DNA of 27,591 nucleotides from SCUN01 sp046598935 (GTDB lineage Bacteria; Acidobacteriota; Vicinamibacteria; Vicinamibacterales; SCN-69-37): positions 1 to 27,591 of the forward strand of contig JBKJHW010000060.1 in assembly GCA_046598935.1 (NCBI GenBank), given 5' to 3'. Each line of letters opens with the position of its first letter. Within the stretch, counting starts at the first letter, position 1. A program made the position numbers and the translations under genes. The notes under the pieces were generated by a model, which saw nothing but the letters and a program-made list of their open reading frames with translations, made no database searches and was not told the DNA's origin. Shown here in pieces: positions 1 through 7,818 of this stretch.

Positions 1-1
1 G

Positions 2-886
2 GTCGTCGCCGAATGGGGCGACACGAATCGCGCCGACATGACGTTCAGCGTCACGAAGACATTTCTTTCGACTGTCGTTGGCCTCGCCTACGACCGCGGG
101 CAGATCAAGAACGTGACCGATCGCGCCGCCGGATATATGCCGAAGGGCGTTGATCTCTTCACGTCCGAAAGGAACGCGCCGATCACCTGGGAGCACTTGC
201 TGCGTCAGACCAGCGACTGGTCCGGCACGCTGTTCAACCAGCCGGACTGGGCCGATCGGCCGGCCGGCGCGAAGACGCCGGAGCAGTGGCCGAATCGCGA
301 GAAGCACGACGCGGGCGCGTTTTACAAATACAACGACACCCGCGTGAATGTGCTCGCACTGGCGACGCTCCACGTCATGAAGCAGCCGCTGCCTGAAATT
401 CTGAAGACGTCGATCATGAATCCCATCGGTGCGTCGAATACCTGGCGCTGGGAGCCGTACACGAATGCCTACGTCACGATCGACGGCAAGCGGATGCCGT
501 CAGTCCCGGGCGGAGGCCATCACGGCGGCGGGATGTTCATCAGCGCCTGGGACATGGCACGGTTCGGCTACCTGTTTCTCCAGAACGGCAAGTGGAACGA
601 GAAGCAGCTGATCTCGGAGAAGTGGATCGGCATGGCGCGCTCGCCGGGCCCGGCCAACGGCCAGTACGGCTACATGAACTGGTTTCTCAACACAAAGGAC
701 GCTAGCGTCAACGGCCGCCCTGCGCGTCAGATGTATCCGGCGGCGCCTGCGACCGCCGTGGCCTTTCGCGGCAACGGCGAGAACATCGTGCTCGTCGATT
801 GGGAGCACGACATGGTCGCCGTGTTCCGCTGGATCCGCGGCGCCAATGGCTTTATCGACCGTTTGATGGCCTCCGTCGTCAAATAG
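2..886 (+). CDS. Serine hydrolase, beta-lactamase (class C) fold, 5'-truncated
   Basis: The reading frame is open from base 2, so the true start lies upstream of the window. The S-x-x-K nucleophile motif is visible as SVTK at bases 47-58, inside a block (DMTFSVTKTFLSTVVGLA) typical of beta-lactamase-fold serine hydrolases. The second motif, usually YxN, reads YND within KYNDTRVNVLALATL, a variant seen in a subgroup of these hydrolases. A glycine-rich stretch (AFRGNGENIVLVDW) near the C-terminus probably corresponds to the third active-site motif. The family includes class C beta-lactamases, D-aminopeptidases and esterases. The substrate cannot be read from the sequence, and resistance should not be assumed. 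It is followed after 11 nt by a secreted protein gene, so it is probably the first visible member of a cluster of exported proteins. Confidence 0.85.
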   Translation, partial: VVAEWGDTNRADMTFSVTKTFLSTVVGLAYDRGQIKNVTDRAAGYMPKGVDLFTSERNAPITWEHLLRQTSDWSGTLFNQPDWADRPAGAKTPEQWPNREKHDAGAFYKYNDTRVNVLALATLHVMKQPLPEILKTSIMNPIGASNTWRWEPYTNAYVTIDGKRMPSVPGGGHHGGGMFISAWDMARFGYLFLQNGKWNEKQLISEKWIGMARSPGPANGQYGYMNWFLNTKDASVNGRPARQMYPAAPATAVAFRGNGENIVLVDWEHDMVAVFRWIRGANGFIDRLMASVVK

Positions 887-897
887 CTCGGCCATAC

Positions 898-2850
898 ATG
901 GTGCGCCTGGGCGTCCTCCTCACTGCGCTCGTTCTCGCGCTCGCGCCTGCGCTTGCTGCGCAGCAAACCCCCGCCAACACGGCGCTGATCGTCGGGCGCG
1001 TAGTCGACCAGGCTGATGGCAAGCCGATCGGCGGCGCTGTCGTCGAGGCGGTGATGGAAAGCGCCATCGCGGGCGCAACGATTGCCGGCGGCCCGCCGCG
1101 CCGTCAGATGACCGATGGGCTTGGACGTTTCGTGTTCCGCGATCTGCAAGCCGGGACATACGGCGTCCGGGCGCGCGTTGGCGGCACGGGCTTCGGACCG
1201 AGCGGCGTGTTCATCAGCAGCTCGGGCAGTCCGATCGCCTCGCATGTCGCCGGCGGCTTCGGTCAGCGCCGCCCCGGCGGCCCGTTGGAATCCATTCAGA
1301 TTGCCGAGGGGCAGGTGGCGACAGACGTTGTCGTTCGCCTCTGGCGTGGCGGCGCTCTGAGCGGAACGGTGCTCGATGATCTCGGCGAGCCCGTCATCGA
1401 CAGTGTCGTCGGCGCCGCGCGTCTGTCGGGTGACGGCCGGATCGTCGACGGACCGACCACAACGACTGACGATCGCGGACGCTACCGTTTGAGTTCGCTC
1501 CTGCCGGGCCGTTACGTCGTGTTCGTGCCGCAGATGATGACGGCGATGTCAGCGGAGCTCGCCGATGCGGGACTCAAGAGGATCGATGACTTGAACGCCG
1601 CGCGAACGCCCGGTGAAGCGTTTCTTGGTCTGCCGGAGGCCGTTGGTGTCCGTGTCGGCAACTCCATCGTCAACATGCTGCCGGGCTCGAATCTCATCGT
1701 AGGCAGTTTGACGCCGCGCCGCGACGGTGATTCAGTGTTCGTATTTCAGACAACATTTCATCCGCAGGCTACGGCTCTGGCGTCCGCGACGGCCGTCGAA
1801 CTCGGCGTGTCGGAGCAACGATCCGGCGTCGACGTTTCGATGCAACCGGTTCGCGCCGCGCAGGTGTCGGGTACGGTGATGGACGCCGGCGCGCCTGCGA
1901 GCGGTGTGCGCATTCGTCTTCTGCCCTCCGGTTCAGCGCCTGAGGCCGCGCTGTTCCAATCGGGATCGACGATGACGGACGCGCTGGGCCGATTCACGTT
2001 TCCGGTCGTGCCGGTGGGGAACTACACGATAGAAACGCTGATCGCTCCGCCAGCGCCGCCCGCAACATCCGCGGTCTCGCATTCAGTCGCGCATCCCGGC
2101 GGAGCCGGCGCGTGGCTGTCGGAGAGAGTCGGTGTCGGGCCGGACGGCGTCACCGGATTGCTGTTCACGCTGAAAAATTCGTATTCGTTGAAGGCGCAGG
2201 TCGAATTCACCGGCTCGAGCGCGCGGTCGAGCGATCAGCAGTTGTCGATGATCAGGATGGGCTTGCTCGCCCTTCAGCCGCGCGGACGCAGTGACTTCGG
2301 AAGCGTCGCCGCGCAAGGCGCGCCCGCCGCGACCGGCGCGGTTTCGTTCGAGGGACTTCCGCCGGGCCGCTATTCGCTGCGAATGACGTCGTCGCCGCCA
2401 GGCACATTGTGGAGATTACTGTCGGTGACGGTCGGCGGGCGCGAAGTCAACGATTTGCCGATCGAGATTTCGGAAGACATCGGCGACGTGCGAATCGTCC
2501 TGACCGATCGCGCGGCGAGCGTAGCGGGGCGTGTCGCGTTCAGCGATCCGGCCGGCGGCTCTCCCGCGGTGTTCCTTTTTCCCTCGGACCGTCGACTGTG
2601 GCCTGATGCGCGGGCGCTCACCCGGCGATTCCGTCTCGCACGCACCACACCTGCCGGCGAGTTTTCCGTGACGGACGTTCCACCCGGCGACTACTTCGTC
2701 GTCGCCATCGATGACAGTGCGGCCGCCGGCTGGCCCGATGCCGCGTTTGTCGCGGCGCTGGCTCCCCTCGCGGATTCGGTGAAGGTCGAAGCCGGGAATC
2801 GCGCGGCGGTTTCATTGACCGTCAAAGTTCTGTTGGTGAAACACCCATGA
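898..2850 (+). CDS. Secreted carboxypeptidase-regulatory-like domain protein (paralogue 1)
   Basis: A 650-residue protein. The ATG at 898 is chosen because it is followed directly by a Sec signal peptide (MVRLGVLLTALVLALAPALA, then AQQTP); the frame is open further upstream but that part overlaps the previous gene. The mature protein is a string of beta-sandwich modules of the carboxypeptidase-regulatory-like type, starting near residues 24, 153, 322 and 541. Each has a G-x-V-x-D strand and ends in a G-x-Y/F turn, for example DRGRYRLSSLLPGRYVVFV and PAGEFSVTDVPPGDYFVVA. There is no catalytic motif, so it is more likely a structural, binding or surface protein than an enzyme. It overlaps the next gene by 4 nt and resembles it over the C-terminal modules, so the two look like tandem paralogues. 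The exact function is unknown. Confidence 0.85.
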   Translation: MVRLGVLLTALVLALAPALAAQQTPANTALIVGRVVDQADGKPIGGAVVEAVMESAIAGATIAGGPPRRQMTDGLGRFVFRDLQAGTYGVRARVGGTGFGPSGVFISSSGSPIASHVAGGFGQRRPGGPLESIQIAEGQVATDVVVRLWRGGALSGTVLDDLGEPVIDSVVGAARLSGDGRIVDGPTTTTDDRGRYRLSSLLPGRYVVFVPQMMTAMSAELADAGLKRIDDLNAARTPGEAFLGLPEAVGVRVGNSIVNMLPGSNLIVGSLTPRRDGDSVFVFQTTFHPQATALASATAVELGVSEQRSGVDVSMQPVRAAQVSGTVMDAGAPASGVRIRLLPSGSAPEAALFQSGSTMTDALGRFTFPVVPVGNYTIETLIAPPAPPATSAVSHSVAHPGGAGAWLSERVGVGPDGVTGLLFTLKNSYSLKAQVEFTGSSARSSDQQLSMIRMGLLALQPRGRSDFGSVAAQGAPAATGAVSFEGLPPGRYSLRMTSSPPGTLWRLLSVTVGGREVNDLPIEISEDIGDVRIVLTDRAASVAGRVAFSDPAGGSPAVFLFPSDRRLWPDARALTRRFRLARTTPAGEFSVTDVPPGDYFVVAIDDSAAAGWPDAAFVAALAPLADSVKVEAGNRAAVSLTVKVLLVKHP

Positions 2851-4556
2851 CCGCGCTCCTGCTGGTTGCCCTGTTGATGCAGGCGCGCGACGCGACAGCA
2901 GCGCGCCCAACCCCAGCCGGCTCTGCGGCGCTCGGCGGTGTTGTCACCACAACGTCTGCGGCCGGCAAACAGCCGCTGCGACGCGCAGTGCTGACGATCG
3001 CCGGCACCGGAATCAACGGCGCTCGACAGGTTGTGACTGACGACGCGGGCAAGTTCGTCGTCGAGAGACTCTCGGCCGGTCGTTTCACGCTGACCGTCGA
3101 GAAGCCCGGGTATCTGCGAACGCACTACGGCAGCAGGCGTCCAGGACGTCCGCCCGGAACGCCGATCGCGCTGATCGAAGGGCAGCGATGGCTCGACCTT
3201 TCGATCGACGTGCCTCGAGGAGGCGTGATCGACGGAACCGTGCTCGACGAGAACGGCTCGCCGATCGCCAGCTCGCAAGTGATCGCGCAGCAGGTCGCGT
3301 TCGTTGCGGGCGAACGGCGTCTACTAAGTGCGGGCGGCAGCGGACCAGCGCAGTCCGTCACCGACGACCTGGGTCACTATCGGCTTTTTGGATTGCCTCC
3401 GGGTGATTACATCGTGCGGGCGATTGGCGGCGCGATGCGGGTGCCGATGTTAGCCGAGTCGGAATTCAAGGCGGTCGAGCGGCAGTTGCAAACCGGCCGC
3501 GTCGAACCACTGCCAGCCGCTCCCGTGATGGTTCGCGATGCTTCGTACTTTCCGAACGCCTCCGGCTCTGCCTCGGCCCAGATCGTGACCCTCGGTCTCA
3601 GCGAAGAGCGCGCCGGTGTTGACATCGTGAATGCACCGGTGCCGACGTTTACGATCGAGTTCAACGCCGTCGGGCCGGCTGGACGTCCCATCCTCGGCGC
3701 GTCGATTGGCATGGCCGTTGTTACGACCCGTTCGATGTACACGAGCCCGGGCGGCGTCCTCGTGGATCAAGCCGGACGCGGCCGCGTGACGGGGTTGTCC
3801 GCGGGGCGCTACCTGTTTTTCGGCAGCGGTCGAGAGACAGACGAGCCCGGAGCGCCGACGTACTGGGCATCCGCCGAGGTGGATGTGAACGGCGCGGACG
3901 CCGCGGCAATGGTGCAGTTCATGCCGGGCTCGCGCGTTTCCGGCCGCCTGAAGCCGATCGCCGGCGCTCTTCCGGCGCTGCCTTCGGGCGCGCGGGTGCA
4001 ACTCAATCCGGCGCCGCTGATTTCCGGCACCATGCGGGGCGCGACGACGGCGGCTGTGAATCCCGACGGCACTTTCGCCTTCACCAATGTTGCGCCGGGA
4101 CGTTATCGCATCGAGCTTGGCGGAGTGATCGGCTGGAAGCCCTCGTCCGCTATGTATCAAAACGCCGACACGCTCGACGATCCGCTCGACGTGCAACCAG
4201 GGCTGGATGTGGGCGACCTCTCGGTGACGATCACCGACCAGGCGTCGGAGATTTCCGGCATCGTGACTGATCGCGCGGGCCGTCCAACGCCGGAGTTCTC
4301 GGTGATCGTCTTTTCCGCCGACCGTGCGCTTTGGTCGTCGCCGCGCCGCAATTCCGGCATCGTGCGCATCGGTACCGATGGACGCTACAAAGTTCCGTCG
4401 CTTCCGGCCGGTTCCTACTATCTGGCGGTCGTCAATGACATCGACGCCAACCAGATCGGCGACCCGATCTTTCTCGAACAGCTCATGACCGGCGCCGTGC
4501 CGATCCGCCTGACCGACGGTCAGAAGGTCGTGCAGGATCTCAAGATAGGCGGCTAG
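2847..4556 (+). CDS. Secreted carboxypeptidase-regulatory-like domain protein (paralogue 2)
   Basis: A 569-residue protein whose ATG overlaps the upstream stop codon (ATGA), implying translational coupling. The N-terminus (MTALLLVALLMQARDATAA) is a short, rather weak signal peptide. Four regulatory-like beta-sandwich modules begin near residues 29, 127, 362 and 467. Their hallmarks include VTDDAGKFVVERLSAGRFTL, VTDDLGHYRLFGLPPGDYIV, NPDGTFAFTNVAPGRYRIEL and GTDGRYKVPSLPAGSYYLAV. The last module contains VFSADRALW, matching FPSDRRLW at the same place in the upstream protein. This shared end is the main evidence for duplication. No catalytic residues are apparent. The S9 peptidase gene starts 12 nt downstream, so the pair may act with secreted peptidases at the cell surface, but that is inference from position only. 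Confidence 0.85.
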   Translation: MTALLLVALLMQARDATAARPTPAGSAALGGVVTTTSAAGKQPLRRAVLTIAGTGINGARQVVTDDAGKFVVERLSAGRFTLTVEKPGYLRTHYGSRRPGRPPGTPIALIEGQRWLDLSIDVPRGGVIDGTVLDENGSPIASSQVIAQQVAFVAGERRLLSAGGSGPAQSVTDDLGHYRLFGLPPGDYIVRAIGGAMRVPMLAESEFKAVERQLQTGRVEPLPAAPVMVRDASYFPNASGSASAQIVTLGLSEERAGVDIVNAPVPTFTIEFNAVGPAGRPILGASIGMAVVTTRSMYTSPGGVLVDQAGRGRVTGLSAGRYLFFGSGRETDEPGAPTYWASAEVDVNGADAAAMVQFMPGSRVSGRLKPIAGALPALPSGARVQLNPAPLISGTMRGATTAAVNPDGTFAFTNVAPGRYRIELGGVIGWKPSSAMYQNADTLDDPLDVQPGLDVGDLSVTITDQASEISGIVTDRAGRPTPEFSVIVFSADRALWSSPRRNSGIVRIGTDGRYKVPSLPAGSYYLAVVNDIDANQIGDPIFLEQLMTGAVPIRLTDGQKVVQDLKIGG

Positions 4557-4559
4557 AAT
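4554..4559 (+). promoter_or_regulatory. Possible -10 element (TAGAAT) for the S9 peptidase
   Basis: TAGAAT overlaps the TAG stop codon of the upstream gene and lies 9 nt before the ATG at 4569. The spacing resembles the GTACAAT elements seen elsewhere in this window. No convincing -35 hexamer is present, and the match may be chance because the gene also follows the upstream cistron closely. Confidence 0.3.
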
Positions 4560-4568
4560 GGCGCGCAT

Positions 4569-6689
4569 ATGCGCCGCCGACTCGCACTCTGTGCTCTTGC
4601 CACTCTGGTGCTCTTACTCTGGAACTCGGGCGCTCTGGCACCGCGGGTTCAGGCGCAGTCGAAGCGCCTCATCACCGAAGCGGATATCCTCAAATTCACC
4701 TGGATCGCCGATCCGCAGATGTCGCCCGACGGCAAGCAAGTCGCCTTCGTCCGCGTCGTCGTCAACGAGAAGACCGACGACTACGAGTCGAGCCTGTTCA
4801 TCGTCCCGGCGGATGGCAGCGCGCCGCCGAGAGCACTGACGTCCGGCACGCGCGATACCACTCCACGCTGGGCGTCAGACGGTAGGCGGATCGCCTTCAC
4901 CCGGCCGTCCGCGGGAGCGGGACAGATTTTCGTGCTGAATCTCGCGGGCGGCGAAGCGCAGGCGGTCACGAACATCGCGCGCGGTGCCGGCGGCCCGATC
5001 TGGTCGCCCGATGGCAAGCGCATCGCGTTCTCCAGCACGTGGAAACCTGAAGACGATCACCAGCCGGATCCGAACGCGGCGCCCAAGTCCGACGTGCGGA
5101 TCATCACCGAGGCGCAGTACCGAAACAACGGCGGCGGTTGGGCGGAGCAGGAGAGGCCGACGCATATCTGGGCGACCGACCTTTCCTCGGACGGCTCCGT
5201 CACCAAGGCCAACCAGCTGACGAGGGGGAAATACTCTGAGAGCGCGCAGGCCTGGACGACCGACGGCTCCCGCATCTTGTTCACCTCGTCTCGCGTTGAC
5301 GAGGACTACTATTTTCAAACCAGGCAGCAGTTGTTCGCCGTGCCATCGAGCGGCGGCGAATTCGTGGAAGTGGTCAGCGTCAACGGCCAGATCAACAGCG
5401 TGCGGCCGTCGCCCGACGGCAAGCGCCTCGCGTTTGTTTCGGTCATCAACGGCACGCCCGAGCGTTCATACGACCAGTCGGATCTGTTCGTGGCCAGCGC
5501 GGACGGCACCGGCACCCCGAAGAATCTGACGGAGAAGTACGACTTCGACATCAACGGCGCAATTGGCGGCGATCAGGGAGCGCCGCGCGGCGGCCGCGCC
5601 GCCGGTCCGATCTGGTCAGCAGACAGCTCGTCGATCGTGATCGTCGCCGGCGAAGAAGGGGACGCGAATCTGGTCCGCGTCGACGCCTCAAGCGGCGCGG
5701 TGACTCCTGTGTTGAAAGGCAAGCAAGCGGTTCAGCATTACGCCGCGTCCGCAGACGGCAGGGCCATGGCGGTGGTGATTTCGAGCCAGACGGAAATCGG
5801 TGATTTGTACGTCGTGGCTTTCTCCGCGCCCTCCGCCGGCTCCGCGACCTCGGCGAAGCCCAGAGCTGTAACTCATTTCAACGATCAGCTGTTTTCTCAG
5901 CTCAACCTCACCGCGCCGGAAGAGTTCTGGTACACGAGCTTCGACGGGAAGAAGATTCAAGGCTGGATCATGACGCCGCCGAATTTCGACCGTACGAAAA
6001 AGTATCCGTTCATTCTTCAGATTCACGGCGGCCCGCACTCGGCCTACGGCAACACCTTCACGCACGAATTCCACACGATGGCCGCGCGCGGCTACGTCGT
6101 CCTGTTCGCGAATCCTCGCGGCAGCAGTAACTACGGCCAGGAGTTCGGCAATATCATTCAGTTCAAGTATCCCGGCGACGACTACAAGGACCTGATGGCC
6201 GGCGTCGACGAAGTGATCAAGCGCGGCTACGTCGATGTCGAGAAACTGGGCGTTACCGGCGGCAGCGGCGGCGGATTGCTGACCAACTGGACGGTCACGC
6301 AGACGACGCGGTTCAAAGCGGCCGTGTCGCAGCGCGACATCGCCGATTGGGCGGGATTTTGGTACACAGCGGACTTTACGCAGTTCACATCTTCATGGTT
6401 TCGCAAAGCGCCGTGGGAGGATCCGGAGGACTACGCTGCGAGGTCGCCAATTTCGCACGTCGCGAAGGTCAAAACGCCGATGCTCTTCATTCTTGGAGAC
6501 GACGACCTGCGCACGCCGGCGGCCAACGGCGGCGAGATGATGTTCCGCGCGCTCAAGTACATGAAGATTCCGGCCACGATGGTGCGGTTTCCGGGAGAGA
6601 CGCACGAGCTGTCGAGATCGGGGAAGCCGCAGCACCGCATCGTCCGGCTTAACCAGATTTCGGGCTGGTTCGACAAATATCTCAAGTAA
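4569..6689 (+). CDS. Secreted S9 family peptidase (acylaminoacyl/dipeptidyl peptidase type)
   Basis: A 706-residue serine peptidase with a Sec signal peptide (hydrophobic core about residues 5-24, ending near VQAQS). The N-terminal half is a beta-propeller with PD40-type repeats such as QMSPDGKQVAFVR, IWSPDGKRIAFSS and RPSPDGKRLAFVS. The C-terminal alpha/beta-hydrolase domain starts near residue 450 and contains the oxyanion strand IHGGPHSAYG. The catalytic triad can be assigned as Ser566 in GGSGGG, Asp646 in LGDDDLRTP and His679 in PGETHELS. The family cleaves short peptides, often with a propeller that limits access to small substrates. The length is normal. It is the last gene of the visible + strand cluster and is followed by a likely terminator. 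The exact specificity (dipeptidyl versus acylaminoacyl) cannot be told from sequence. Confidence 0.93.
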   Translation: MRRRLALCALATLVLLLWNSGALAPRVQAQSKRLITEADILKFTWIADPQMSPDGKQVAFVRVVVNEKTDDYESSLFIVPADGSAPPRALTSGTRDTTPRWASDGRRIAFTRPSAGAGQIFVLNLAGGEAQAVTNIARGAGGPIWSPDGKRIAFSSTWKPEDDHQPDPNAAPKSDVRIITEAQYRNNGGGWAEQERPTHIWATDLSSDGSVTKANQLTRGKYSESAQAWTTDGSRILFTSSRVDEDYYFQTRQQLFAVPSSGGEFVEVVSVNGQINSVRPSPDGKRLAFVSVINGTPERSYDQSDLFVASADGTGTPKNLTEKYDFDINGAIGGDQGAPRGGRAAGPIWSADSSSIVIVAGEEGDANLVRVDASSGAVTPVLKGKQAVQHYAASADGRAMAVVISSQTEIGDLYVVAFSAPSAGSATSAKPRAVTHFNDQLFSQLNLTAPEEFWYTSFDGKKIQGWIMTPPNFDRTKKYPFILQIHGGPHSAYGNTFTHEFHTMAARGYVVLFANPRGSSNYGQEFGNIIQFKYPGDDYKDLMAGVDEVIKRGYVDVEKLGVTGGSGGGLLTNWTVTQTTRFKAAVSQRDIADWAGFWYTADFTQFTSSWFRKAPWEDPEDYAARSPISHVAKVKTPMLFILGDDDLRTPAANGGEMMFRALKYMKIPATMVRFPGETHELSRSGKPQHRIVRLNQISGWFDKYLK

Positions 6690-6700
6690 CCCGTGCACCT

Positions 6701-6762
6701 GCGCACCTCGCACCCGAGCTCTATCCCCCTCTCGTGTGCATTTCGAGGTGCGCGTCTTTTTT
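6701..6762 (+). terminator. Intrinsic terminator for the S9 peptidase gene, overlapping moaA 3' end
   Basis: A perfect 10-bp inverted repeat, GCGCACCTCG at 6701-6710 and CGAGGTGCGC at 6744-6753, is followed by GTC and six T at 6757-6762. A nested second stem (6711-6718 with 6731-6738, one mismatch) would shorten the large loop. The right arm and T-run lie inside the coding end of the convergent moaA gene. Confidence 0.55.
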
Positions 6763-7767
6763 CAGTGCCTTGATCGGGATGTAGTTGCCGCGATCTCGAA
6801 CGACGAGACGTTCTTCGGCGCCGCGATCTGCGCGGCTTTCCCAGACGGCTCGAATCAGATTCAGCAGCGTCTCGCGCGATGCGCCGGCGCGCAGGGGACG
6901 CCGCAAATCAAGGCCATGTTGCGCGTAAAGGCACAGTAGTAAAACGCCGTCGGCCGTGATGCGCGAACGATCGCACGTGCGGCAGAACGGCTGCGACGTC
7001 GATGAGATGATGCCGAAGACGTGACCGTCGGGCAGCCGGAACTGCGCTGCGGGCGCGCTCGAGTCCGGATCGCTGACAGCGGCGATCGGTCCGTAATGAT
7101 CAGTTAACCGCGCGAGCATTTCCGTGCGCGTGACGACGGCGTCTTGCCGCCAGTTGGTGGCGCCGCCGACGTCCATGTATTCGATGAACCGCACTTCGCC
7201 GTCCATCCGGCGCGCGAACTCGATCAAATCCACCATCTCATCGTCGTTGTCGCCGCGCGTGACCACGGTGTCGAACTTCAGGCTGGTGAAGCCGGCGCGG
7301 CGCGACGCTTCGATGCCGTCGATCACCTCGGTGAGCGCGTCGATGCGCGCGAGCTTCTTGAAACGGTCCGTCCGCAACGTGTCGAGGCTGACGGTGATGC
7401 GATGCAAACCGACCTTCCTGAGATCCGCCGCGACGTCGGCGAGCAGCACGCCGTTGGTTGTGAGGGCGATGTCGCGCAGCCAGGGCCGGGCGGCCAATGA
7501 TTCGATGAGGACGGGCAGGTTGCGGCGGAGCAGCGGCTCGCCGCCCGTGAGCCGCAGACGGTCGACGCCCAACTCGCCGAAGAGATCGGCGAGCTGGACG
7601 ATCTCTTCAAACGTCAGGAGATCCTCGCGCGGCAGCCAGACGTACTCGTCCTCCGGCATGCAGTAGTGGCACCGCAGGTTGCAGCGGTCAGTCACCGACA
7701 GGCGCAGGCTGCGGAGGGGGCGTCCGAGAGTGTCGAGAATGCCTGGACCTGAACCGGAGGCAACCAC
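6721..7767 (-). CDS. moaA: GTP 3',8-cyclase (molybdenum cofactor biosynthesis MoaA)
   Basis: A radical SAM enzyme of 348 residues, the normal length, that converts GTP to 3',8-cyclo-7,8-dihydro-GTP, the first step of molybdopterin synthesis (the MoaC partner is not in the window). The first [4Fe-4S] cluster motif CNLRCHYC has cysteines at residues 29, 33 and 36. The SAM-binding region TGGEPLLR and the C-terminal second-cluster motif FCRTCDRSRITADG followed by LLLC are present. The protein ends in Gly-Gly, as needed in this family for catalysis. CDR replaces the more usual CNR in the second-cluster motif. The GTG at 7767 is chosen because no ATG precedes the conserved core and a -10 element lies 6 nt upstream. 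The frame is open much further upstream, but only antisense to the neighbouring gene. It is a single-gene unit. Confidence 0.95.
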   Translation of the reverse strand: MVASGSGPGILDTLGRPLRSLRLSVTDRCNLRCHYCMPEDEYVWLPREDLLTFEEIVQLADLFGELGVDRLRLTGGEPLLRRNLPVLIESLAARPWLRDIALTTNGVLLADVAADLRKVGLHRITVSLDTLRTDRFKKLARIDALTEVIDGIEASRRAGFTSLKFDTVVTRGDNDDEMVDLIEFARRMDGEVRFIEYMDVGGATNWRQDAVVTRTEMLARLTDHYGPIAAVSDPDSSAPAAQFRLPDGHVFGIISSTSQPFCRTCDRSRITADGVLLLCLYAQHGLDLRRPLRAGASRETLLNLIRAVWESRADRGAEERLVVRDRGNYIPIKALKKDAHLEMHTRGG

Positions 7768-7773
7768 GCCGCG

Positions 7774-7779
7774 ATTGTA
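7774..7779 (-). promoter_or_regulatory. -10 element GTACAAT for moaA (leaderless)
   Basis: Read on the minus strand, GTACAAT occupies 7780-7774, leaving 6 nt before the GTG start at 7767. Transcription would then begin at or next to the start codon. No Shine-Dalgarno sequence fits in the gap. It is 5 bp from the oppositely oriented TATAAT. Confidence 0.55.
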
Positions 7780-7784
7780 CCCTC

Positions 7785-7790
7785 TATAAT
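7785..7790 (+). promoter_or_regulatory. -10 element TATAAT for the M20 amidohydrolase gene
   Basis: A perfect consensus TATAAT lies 28 nt before the ATG at 7819, leaving room for a short leader with a Shine-Dalgarno sequence. The best-spaced -35 position falls in the moaA start region and is poor. It overlaps the divergent moaA promoter. Confidence 0.55.
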
Positions 7791-7805
7791 GTTGACCTTC
7801 TGTCC

Positions 7806-7810
7806 GGAGG
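7806..7810 (+). promoter_or_regulatory. Shine-Dalgarno GGAGG that fixes the M20 start
   Basis: GGAGG lies 8 nt before the ATG at 7819. This decides against an in-frame ATG at 7789, which lies inside the TATAAT element and would not be transcribed. Confidence 0.75.
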
Positions 7811-7818
7811 GACTGCCG

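Noticed and set aside
7792..7797. TTGACC as a -35 box
   Set aside because: It lies downstream of the TATAAT and no suitable -10 is found 17 nt further on, so it is probably chance.
7789..7818. ATG at 7789 as start of the M20 amidohydrolase
   Set aside because: It overlaps the TATAAT element and lacks a ribosome binding site, while the ATG at 7819 has GGAGG and begins a clean signal peptide.
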